DNA of 64,000 bases from an uncultured Christensenella sp. (GTDB taxonomy: Bacteria > Bacillota > Clostridia > Christensenellales > Borkfalkiaceae): NCBI GenBank assembly GCA_910586345.1, contig CAJUHC010000004.1, positions 24,234 to 88,233 on the forward strand, written 5' to 3'. Position 1 is the first letter of the stretch; the number at the start of each line of letters is the position of its first letter. Positions 25,472-32,532 of the stretch are shown piece after piece. Under the pieces are notes generated by a model. The model was given only the letters and a program-made list of their open reading frames with translations, did no database searches and was not told the DNA's origin. The position numbers and the translations under genes are program-made.

Positions 25472-26899
25472 TCAATACGCTCTCGCGAATATTACCGTAC
25501 GTTCGGCGTCTTTTCCGCAGACTGCGCATTTTTTGCTCGTTTCGCCCTCGGCGAAAACTCTTGCGGTCGCGGCTGTTTTCGCCTTGACCTCGTCTTCGCA
25601 CTTACGGCAGCCGCACCAACCCGCTTTAACGAAATTACCGTTCTCTACGCCTTTCAATATTCCGTCTATATCGTCGGCGTAAACGATGCGTCCGTCGCGT
25701 CTGGTTTCGGCGGCTTTCAGCATATCTTTCTGAACGGCGGAAAGTAATTTTTTTACCGTGTCTGCGATACCGTCCAAAGCGTACTCGTTCTTTTCAAGCG
25801 TATCGCGGCGGAATATGACCGCTTTTCCGGCTTCTATATCGCGGGGACCCAATTCGATTCTCAAAGGGACTCCCTTCATTTCCCATTCGTTGAACTTCCA
25901 ACCGGGACTGTTGTCGGTATCGTCGAGTTCGACGCGTACGCCTGCGCTTTCAAGAATCTTTTTAACCTCTCCGCATTTTTCCAAAACCCCCGCTTTTTTA
26001 ACCGCAATGGGGACTATTACAGCTTGAACGGGCGCCACTACGGGCGGAATAACGAGTCCGCGGCTGTCGCCGTGAGCCATTATGAGCGCGCCGATAAGTC
26101 TTGTGGAGACACCCCAGCTCGACGTATAAACGAATTTCTGCGCCCCGTCTTTGTCCAGATATTTTATGTCGAAAGCTTTTGCGAAATTCTGACCGAGGTA
26201 GTGCGTCGTTCCCGCCTGCAAACTCTTGCCGTCTTTCATCATTGCTTCCATTCCGAAAGTTGCGACCGCGCCCGCGAATTTTTCTTTTTCGGTCTTTCTG
26301 CCCGTAATAACGGGAATCGCAAGACAGTTTTCGGCGAATTCTTTATATACGCCGAGCATTTTCATAGTTTCTTCGAGCGCCTCCTCTTCGGTAGCGTGGG
26401 CCGTATGCCCTTCCTGCCAGAGAAACTCGGAAGTGCGGAGAAAAGGACGGGTCGTCTTTTCCCAACGCATAACGTTAGCCCACTGGTTAATCAGTACGGG
26501 CAGGTCGCGGTAAGACTGTATCCATTTCGAATACATACTACCGAATATCGTTTCCGAAGTGGGACGTATAGCCAATGGCTCGGAAAGCTCTTCGCCGCCT
26601 GCGTGCGTCACTACCGCGACTTCGGGAGCGAACCCCTCGACGTGTTCGGCTTCTTTCGTAAAAAAGCTCATAGGAATAAGCAGAGGAAAATACGCGTTTT
26701 TATGTCCCGTGGCTTTAAACCTTTTATCGAGCTCCGACTGAATATTTTCCCAAATAGCGTAACCGTAAGGACGTATTACCATAGTTCCCTTAACGGGACC
26801 GTAATCGACCAGACCGGTCTTTACTACCACGTCCGTATACCACTGCGGAAAATCTTTTTCTATATCCGCAATTCTCTCAACAAAATTTTCTTGCGCCAT
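25472..26899 (-). CDS. proS: Prolyl-tRNA synthetase, short (archaeal/eukaryote-like) type
   Basis: The 475-residue class II enzyme has the ProS type found in archaea, eukaryotes and part of the Bacillota: WYTDVVVKTGLVDYGPVKG at the start, RPTSETIFGSMY (motif 2 region), FLWQEGHTAHAT, and a C-terminal zinc-type domain (CGCRKCEDE, CAVCGKD). The bacterial-type editing INS domain is absent, as usual for this type. ATG 26899 is chosen over GTG 26908 because AAAGGTG lies six bases upstream. It leads the operon with the two DUF2207-like genes. No T-box was found in the 140-base divergent gap. Confidence 0.96.
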   Translation of the reverse strand: MAQENFVERIADIEKDFPQWYTDVVVKTGLVDYGPVKGTMVIRPYGYAIWENIQSELDKRFKATGHKNAYFPLLIPMSFFTKEAEHVEGFAPEVAVVTHAGGEELSEPLAIRPTSETIFGSMYSKWIQSYRDLPVLINQWANVMRWEKTTRPFLRTSEFLWQEGHTAHATEEEALEETMKMLGVYKEFAENCLAIPVITGRKTEKEKFAGAVATFGMEAMMKDGKSLQAGTTHYLGQNFAKAFDIKYLDKDGAQKFVYTSSWGVSTRLIGALIMAHGDSRGLVIPPVVAPVQAVIVPIAVKKAGVLEKCGEVKKILESAGVRVELDDTDNSPGWKFNEWEMKGVPLRIELGPRDIEAGKAVIFRRDTLEKNEYALDGIADTVKKLLSAVQKDMLKAAETRRDGRIVYADDIDGILKGVENGNFVKAGWCGCRKCEDEVKAKTAATARVFAEGETSKKCAVCGKDAERTVIFARAY

Positions 26900-26929
26900 A
26901 AAATTCACCTTTAAATTAAAGTAGATAAC

Positions 26930-26938
26930 ATTATATCA
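26930..26938 (-). promoter_or_regulatory. proS: Extended -10 promoter of proS
   Basis: On the minus strand TGA precedes TATAAT directly (TGATATAAT), an extended -10 element. The -35 is poor (TTGTTT at 16 bases). The leader would be about 25 bases long. Confidence 0.55.
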
Positions 26939-27002
26939 CAGTTGAAGACAAAAACAAACCGTTTTACGATTAATTTATCAAAATTTAGCAACCTTAAAAT
27001 AC

Positions 27003-27031
27003 TTGTAAAAACTCGGCGGATATTATATAAT
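27003..27031 (+). promoter_or_regulatory. Sigma-A promoter giving a predicted leaderless phosphohexomutase mRNA
   Basis: TTGTAA (27003-27008) and TATAAT (27026-27031) are 17 bases apart. Transcription should start at 27038-27040, that is on or within two bases of the ATG at 27040, leaving no room for a ribosome-binding site. Confidence 0.65.
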
Positions 27032-27039
27032 TGAATTGT

Positions 27040-28536
27040 ATGCGGTCAATAGAGTTAAAACAACTGAAAAGCGGAACAGACGTGCGCGGAGTCGCCGTCG
27101 GCGAGGGCTTAACGCTGACGGACGAAGCCGTCGGCGAGATTATGCGCGCTTTCGTTAAATGGCTCGGCTTAAAATACGGCAGGACAAGTTTTAAAATTGC
27201 CGCGGGACACGACAGCAGAATTTCGTCCGGGCGTATTTTAAACTGCGTCAAAGAAGCTGTTCTTTCAAGCGGAAGCGACCTTGTATATACGGGTCTGTCC
27301 TCTACTCCGTCTATGTTTATCCTGCTGAAAAAGTCCGATTGGAATTGCGATGCTTCGGTTATGATAACCGCTTCGCATCTGCCGTACAACAGAAACGGAC
27401 TTAAATTCTTCACTCCCGACGGCGGGCTTGACGGCAACGATATCGACGATATTCTGAAATTAGCCGAGGAAGGAAATTTTTTAACGGGCAACGGGAAATA
27501 TTTTGAAAAATCGTATATGGACGAATATTCCGAAATACTCGTTGACGCCGTTCGTGCGGCTTGCGGAAAGGAATTTCCGCTCAAAGGCAAAAAGATTATA
27601 GTCGACGCAGGCAACGGTGCAGGCGGTTTTTTTACCGATAAAGTTTTGATTCCTCTCGGCGCAAATACCGAAGGCAGTCAGTTTTTACAGCCCGACGGCT
27701 ATTTTCCCAACCATATCCCCAACCCCGAGGACGGAAAAGCAATCGAAAGCCTTTCGAAAGCAGTTATAAAAAACAAAGCCGACCTCGGAATCATATTCGA
27801 TACCGACGTCGACCGCGCAGGCGCCGTGGATTCTGACGGAAAAGAGATAAACCGCAACAGACTTATAGCGCTTATTTCGGCAATCCTGTTAAAAGAACGG
27901 ACAGGAACGATTGTTACCGATTCGGTAACCAGCGACGGTCTTACGCAATTCATAGAGAGTCTTGGCGGAAAACATATAAGATATAAGCGCGGATATAAAA
28001 ACGTAATCGATAAGAGCAAGGAACTGAACGTAAACGGTATTTATTCCCCCCTCGCTATGGAAACTTCGGGCCACGCCGCGTTTAAAGAAAATTACTTTCT
28101 CGACGACGGCGCGTATCTCGTAACGAAACTGCTTATCTCTCTCTCTTCCCTCAAAGAAGGCGAAAATTTAGCGGGGATTATCTCGTCGCTTCCCGAACCT
28201 AAGGAATGCAAGGAAGTAAGAATCACGTTTTCCGAACAGGAAGACTTTAAAGCAAAAGGATTTAAGGTTATAGAAGAGCTCAAAACCATCGCCGGAAATT
28301 CCGCGGAGATGAAGCTCGCCGACAGTATTTACGAAGGTGCGCGGATAAACTTCGGAAAAGGCAAAGGCGACGGATGGCTTCTTATAAGAATGAGCGTCCA
28401 CGACCCCGTAATGCCTATTAATTTTGAAAGCACCGTCAAAGGCGGAAACAAAATTATGGCGCAAACGCTTTTGAAAATGCTGAAAGGTTATTCTTTTCTC
28501 GACACGAAAGCTTTATCAGATTTTATAAACACGTAA
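27040..28536 (+). CDS. Alpha-D-phosphohexomutase (phosphomannomutase/phosphoglucomutase-like)
   Basis: The 498-residue protein has the four family signatures: the catalytic Ser loop MITASHLPYNRNGLKFF (about 108-124), a metal loop DTDVDRAG (near 255; usually DPDADR), a sugar loop with METSGHAAF, and the phosphate loop IRMSVHDPVMPINFE in place of the bacterial RxSGTEP form, a variant known in part of the family. It interconverts hexose 1- and 6-phosphates, substrate preference unknown. ATG 27040 is chosen because the promoter places the transcript start there and KSGTDVRG then sits near residue 8 as usual; a TTG at 27031 is less likely. It is divergent from proS and precedes transketolase by 60 bases. 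Confidence 0.9.
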   Translation: MRSIELKQLKSGTDVRGVAVGEGLTLTDEAVGEIMRAFVKWLGLKYGRTSFKIAAGHDSRISSGRILNCVKEAVLSSGSDLVYTGLSSTPSMFILLKKSDWNCDASVMITASHLPYNRNGLKFFTPDGGLDGNDIDDILKLAEEGNFLTGNGKYFEKSYMDEYSEILVDAVRAACGKEFPLKGKKIIVDAGNGAGGFFTDKVLIPLGANTEGSQFLQPDGYFPNHIPNPEDGKAIESLSKAVIKNKADLGIIFDTDVDRAGAVDSDGKEINRNRLIALISAILLKERTGTIVTDSVTSDGLTQFIESLGGKHIRYKRGYKNVIDKSKELNVNGIYSPLAMETSGHAAFKENYFLDDGAYLVTKLLISLSSLKEGENLAGIISSLPEPKECKEVRITFSEQEDFKAKGFKVIEELKTIAGNSAEMKLADSIYEGARINFGKGKGDGWLLIRMSVHDPVMPINFESTVKGGNKIMAQTLLKMLKGYSFLDTKALSDFINT

Positions 28537-28596
28537 CATTCGCCGAAATTTAATTTAAGGCAAAAATATAATTTCACGCATCATAAGGAGAAATTT

Positions 28597-30579
28597 ATGT
28601 CGTCTGTTGACAAAAAAAGCGTTGACACAATCAGAATACTGTCTGCGGAAGCGATTCAGCGTGCGAATTCCGGCCACCCCGGTATTTGTATGGGCGCCGC
28701 GCCGATAGGTTACGAACTGTTCGCCGATTTTCTGAATTTCAGTTATAAAAACCCTAAATGGGATAACCGCGACAGGTTTATACTTTCCGCAGGACACGGG
28801 TCAATGCTGTTATATTCGCTTTTGCATTTGTTCGGATATAACGTAACACAATCCGATTTAATGAATTTCAGACAGCTGAATTCAAAGACCCCCGGCCACC
28901 CCGAATACGGCAGAACGGACGGCGTGGAAACGTCGACAGGTCCTCTCGGTCAGGGCATAGGCAACGCCGTAGGTTTCGCGGTTGCGGAAGCTCATCTTGC
29001 CGCTATATTCAACAGACCCGAATATCCCGTCGTCGACCATTACACTTACGTTTTATGCGGAGACGGCTGTCTCGAAGAAGGACTCGGCTACGAAGCCTGT
29101 TCTTTTGCGGGTACGCAGAAACTCGGCAAACTTATCCTCCTATACGATAAAAACGATATTACTATCGAGGGCAATATTGACTCGACTTTTTCGGAAGACC
29201 CCGCAACGCGTTTCGCGGCTCAGGGCTGGCAGGTAATACGCGTAAACGACGCGAACAATCTTACGGTGCTTAAAGCGGCGATAACCCGCGCAAAGAGCGA
29301 ACCTACAAGACCTACCGTCATAATCTGCCGTTCGGTAATAGGTTACGGTTCTCCCCTCGCCGATTCCGCCGATTCTCACGGCGCGCCTTTGGGAGAAACA
29401 AATCTTCAAAAATCAAAAGAGTTCTTCGGTTGGACGGAAGAGCCTTTCTGCGTACCTTTGGACGTTAAAGAACACTGTATCAGAATTGCAGAGAGCAAAC
29501 TCGAAAAGGAACGCGAATGGAACGCAATGTTCGAAAGATATTCGAAAGCCTTCCCCGAACTCGCTGAAAAATACAAACAGTTTATGTCGGGAGCAGACCC
29601 CGATTTCGCCGCAATGCCCGAGCTTTTCAATTTCACGAAAGCCGAAGCGACCCGCGTTTCGGGCGGAAAGATTTTAAATACTTTCGCCAAATCTATGCCG
29701 AACCTTATGTCGGGTTCCGCGGACCTTGCCCCCTCCACCAAAACCGAGCTCGTCGGCAAGGGATACTTCTCTCCCGAGAACAGAGAAGGATGCAATATTC
29801 ATTTCGGAATCCGCGAACACGCTATGGCGGCTATATGCAACGGAATTCAGCTTCACGGCGGACTCAGAGCCATATGCTCCACCTTCTTCTCTTTCTCGGA
29901 TTATATGAAAGGCGGAATAAGAATGAGCGCGCTTATGAATATTCCCGTGACGTACGTTATGACGCACGACTCCATAGGAGTAGGCGAAGACGGTCCCACG
30001 CATCAGCCCGTCGAACAGCTTATCGCGCTCAGGTCCATTCCCAATATTAAAGTATTCCGTCCCTGCGACGGTAAGGAAACCGCCGCGGCTTATATTTCGG
30101 CGTTCACGAACAATTCTCCCACCGTTATCGTTCTTTCAAGGCAGAATCTGCCCCAACACGAAAATTCGGGTCTGCCCGCCATCACGGGAGGTTATATACT
30201 TTCCGACTGCGAAGGAACTCCCGACGTTTTACTTATAGGAACGGGTTCGGAAGTCGAGCTGTGCACGGGCGCGCAGGAGATTCTGGCAAGCGAAGGAATC
30301 AAGTCGCGGGTAGTTTCGATGCCCTGTATGGAAGAATTCGAGAAACAGACAGACGAATATAAAGAACACGTTCTTCCCGTTTCGGTAAAAGCGAGAGTAT
30401 GCGTGGAAGCCGCATCGCATTTCGCCTGGTATAAATATTCGAGAGATTACGGCGAAGTAGTTGCAATGTATTCTTTCGGTACGAGCGCGCCTGCGAACGT
30501 ACTGTTCGAACATTTCGGTTTCACAAAAGAAAAAGTAGCCGAAAAAGCAAAACTTTCTTTATCGAAAGTCAGAAACTGA
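28597..30579 (+). CDS. tkt: Transketolase
   Basis: The 660-residue protein is a complete transketolase. It shows RANSGHPGICMGAAP at the N-terminus, the thiamine-diphosphate motif CGDGCLEEGLGYEA near 150-163 with KLILLYDKNDITIEG, and the pyrimidine-domain region GIREHAMAAICNGI near 410. It moves two-carbon ketol units in the pentose phosphate pathway in the cytoplasm. AAGGAGAA precedes the ATG. It may be read from the phosphohexomutase promoter, although a TATAAT occurs in the 60-base gap. A hairpin follows its stop. Confidence 0.96.
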   Translation: MSSVDKKSVDTIRILSAEAIQRANSGHPGICMGAAPIGYELFADFLNFSYKNPKWDNRDRFILSAGHGSMLLYSLLHLFGYNVTQSDLMNFRQLNSKTPGHPEYGRTDGVETSTGPLGQGIGNAVGFAVAEAHLAAIFNRPEYPVVDHYTYVLCGDGCLEEGLGYEACSFAGTQKLGKLILLYDKNDITIEGNIDSTFSEDPATRFAAQGWQVIRVNDANNLTVLKAAITRAKSEPTRPTVIICRSVIGYGSPLADSADSHGAPLGETNLQKSKEFFGWTEEPFCVPLDVKEHCIRIAESKLEKEREWNAMFERYSKAFPELAEKYKQFMSGADPDFAAMPELFNFTKAEATRVSGGKILNTFAKSMPNLMSGSADLAPSTKTELVGKGYFSPENREGCNIHFGIREHAMAAICNGIQLHGGLRAICSTFFSFSDYMKGGIRMSALMNIPVTYVMTHDSIGVGEDGPTHQPVEQLIALRSIPNIKVFRPCDGKETAAAYISAFTNNSPTVIVLSRQNLPQHENSGLPAITGGYILSDCEGTPDVLLIGTGSEVELCTGAQEILASEGIKSRVVSMPCMEEFEKQTDEYKEHVLPVSVKARVCVEAASHFAWYKYSRDYGEVVAMYSFGTSAPANVLFEHFGFTKEKVAEKAKLSLSKVRN

Positions 30580-30586
30580 AAAAGTA

Positions 30587-30611
30587 ATACGGCGGTGAAT
30601 CACCGCCGTAT
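30587..30611 (+). terminator. Hairpin terminator after tkt
   Basis: ATACGGCGGTG and CACCGCCGTAT form a perfect 11-bp stem with a 3-base loop. The tail (ATTATATTA) is only moderately T-rich, so some read-through into the nitroreductase gene 24 bases on is likely. Confidence 0.65.
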
Positions 30612-30634
30612 ATTATATTATGGAGAACTTAATT

Positions 30635-31168
30635 ATGAATTTAGAACAATTATTCGTTACAAGGCAGTCCACGCGAGAATTTTCAGACGAGCCTGTAAAA
30701 GACTGCGAACTCGAACGTATTTGCAGGTTGGCGACTCTCGCCCCCTCCGCCGTCAACGGTCAGCCTTATAAGCTTTACGCAATAAACGGTGAAAAAGCTA
30801 AGCTGTTCGCCAAAAATATACAAACCAACGGCGCGAACAAATGGGCGGACTCCGCAACGGCTTATATTGTAATTCAGCAAACCGAACCCGTAAAAATCGA
30901 ACGCGGGACGAGAACGGTTTCAAACGAACCGTTTATCGCAAACGATATAGGAATTTTAACTGCGTATATAGCGCTCGCCGCCGAGGATACGGATATACAA
31001 AGCTGTATCGCCGGACTGCGTGACGAAAAAGGTATTGCGGAATTTCTGGGTCTTCCTGACGGTACGAGATTTCCGCTCGTCGTCGCGCTCGGACATAAAG
31101 CCGAAGGCTATCCTTTACGCGATAAAGTCCGCCGTCCTTTTGAAGATACTTATACGCTGATAAAATAA
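30635..31168 (+). CDS. Nitroreductase-family flavoprotein
   Basis: The 177-residue protein has the FMN-binding start TRQSTREFSDEPV (about 9-21) and LAPSAVNGQPYKLYAI (41-56), with a Gly-rich GLPDGTRFPLVVALGHKAEG near 145-164, as in small nitroreductase-like FMN enzymes that use NAD(P)H. The frame opens at 30620, but ATG 30635 is preferred because GGAGAA is nine bases upstream. The physiological substrate cannot be read from sequence. It is probably partly cotranscribed with tkt. Confidence 0.88.
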   Translation: MNLEQLFVTRQSTREFSDEPVKDCELERICRLATLAPSAVNGQPYKLYAINGEKAKLFAKNIQTNGANKWADSATAYIVIQQTEPVKIERGTRTVSNEPFIANDIGILTAYIALAAEDTDIQSCIAGLRDEKGIAEFLGLPDGTRFPLVVALGHKAEGYPLRDKVRRPFEDTYTLIK

Positions 31169-31205
31169 AATTTTTTCGTTTCCGAACAAACGAGACCCAA
31201 AGCAA

Positions 31206-31250
31206 AAATAAAACGGTTCACGGGTAAATTATCCGTGAACCGTTTTATTT
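31206..31250. terminator. Strong bidirectional terminator
   Basis: Eighteen-base arms (AAATAAAACGGTTCACGG and its complement) pair perfectly around a 9-base loop and end in T runs on both strands. It ends the nitroreductase transcript and the convergent activase-like operon. Confidence 0.88.
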
Positions 31251-31270
31251 ATAAATTGTTGGCAAGCCCG

Positions 31271-32530
31271 TCAAAGGTTAAGTTTATCCCGAGCGGTAGC
31301 GAGCATAAGTTTAATTCTGTTCTCCTGATTTACTTTTGTCGCAGACGGGTCGTAATCGACCGCGACGATATTGCTGTCGGGATAAATATTTTTCAAAGTA
31401 CGTATTGTACCTTTGCCGACTATATGGTTGGGCAGACATCCGAACGGCTGGGCGCAGATTATATTCGGTACACCCGTTTCGCAAAACGATGCGATTTCTG
31501 CCGGAATAAGCCATCCTTCTCCCATTTTTGCGCCCTGATTTATAATGCGGTCGGCGCATTTTCTAAGATGCTCCATTTCGTGGATAGGCATAAAAGCGCC
31601 CTGTTTTTCAAACAGTTTTTTGACGTTGCGCTGCATCTTATGCAGGATTCTGTAAACTAATTTATATATGAATCCCGACTTTTTATGATGTCCGTACATC
31701 TCGTGTTCGTTTACGTAGTTTACGACCATAAACAGTATAAAGTCAAAGAGCGTGGGAACTACGGGTTCGCAACCCTCCGAAATAAGAAACTTTTCGAGGT
31801 TGTTGTTCGCAAGATAAGAATACTTCACGTAAATTTCGCCGACTATTCCGACCTTTATCTTCTTTTCGCCCGTCCGCTTTACTTGCGCAAATCTCTCTAT
31901 TATATACCGGCAGATTTTTTTGTACTTCGCATAACCGCCTTTTTTGAATTTTGCGAGTACGTAATCGAGTATTTCGTCGCGCGCCGAATCCGCCGAACCT
32001 TTTTCAGCCTCGTAAGGTTTTGTCTGGTTATAACACCACATCATAGTATCGCCGTAAATTATAGCGAACGCAAGTTTTAAAAAGAGCTTCGCACCCACGT
32101 TGAACGACGATTCTTTTTCAAGTCCCGAAAAATTGAGCGAAACAACGGGAACGTTCGGAAAATCTATTTTAACGGCTTTTCTGACAAGCGGTAAATAATT
32201 CGATGCTCTGCACCCGCCGCCCGTCTGAGTAATCATAAGCGCGGTATGCTCCAAATCGTATTTACCGCTTTTAAGAGCGTCGATATACTGCCCGACAACG
32301 CAAAGACAGGGATAACACGTATCGTTATGAACGTGTTTCAGCCCCTCGTCTATAACGTTACGCGAATCGTTCGTCAGTACTTCTATGTCGTACCCTTCCA
32401 TTTTCAACAATTCCTGTATTATGAGAAAATGCCACGGAAGCATATTCGGCACGAGTATTTTGTGAGTTGATTTCATAGACTTGTCCCACTTGGGATAGTC
32501 GTTTGTATAATCGGTAATTTTCTCTTCCAT
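31271..32530 (-). CDS. 2-hydroxyacyl-CoA dehydratase-like / activase-related protein, separate C-terminal part
   Basis: The 419-residue protein has KILVPNMLPWHFLIIQELL at the start, NDTCYPCLCVVGQYIDAL (near 71-88), TQTGGGCRASNYLP (near 103-116), and PFGCLPNHIVGKG (near 363-375). These Cys-bearing motifs are those of the C-terminal region of the long dehydratase-activase-related proteins of Clostridia, usually one chain of about 1400 residues with the upstream gene. Here it is a separate ORF: the upstream TGA (32533-32535) ends two bases before this ATG, and no ribosome-binding site is seen, so it is probably translated by reinitiation. The metal-cluster role and substrate are uncertain. Confidence 0.82.
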   Translation of the reverse strand: MEEKITDYTNDYPKWDKSMKSTHKILVPNMLPWHFLIIQELLKMEGYDIEVLTNDSRNVIDEGLKHVHNDTCYPCLCVVGQYIDALKSGKYDLEHTALMITQTGGGCRASNYLPLVRKAVKIDFPNVPVVSLNFSGLEKESSFNVGAKLFLKLAFAIIYGDTMMWCYNQTKPYEAEKGSADSARDEILDYVLAKFKKGGYAKYKKICRYIIERFAQVKRTGEKKIKVGIVGEIYVKYSYLANNNLEKFLISEGCEPVVPTLFDFILFMVVNYVNEHEMYGHHKKSGFIYKLVYRILHKMQRNVKKLFEKQGAFMPIHEMEHLRKCADRIINQGAKMGEGWLIPAEIASFCETGVPNIICAQPFGCLPNHIVGKGTIRTLKNIYPDSNIVAVDYDPSATKVNQENRIKLMLATARDKLNL

Positions 32531-32532
32531 AA

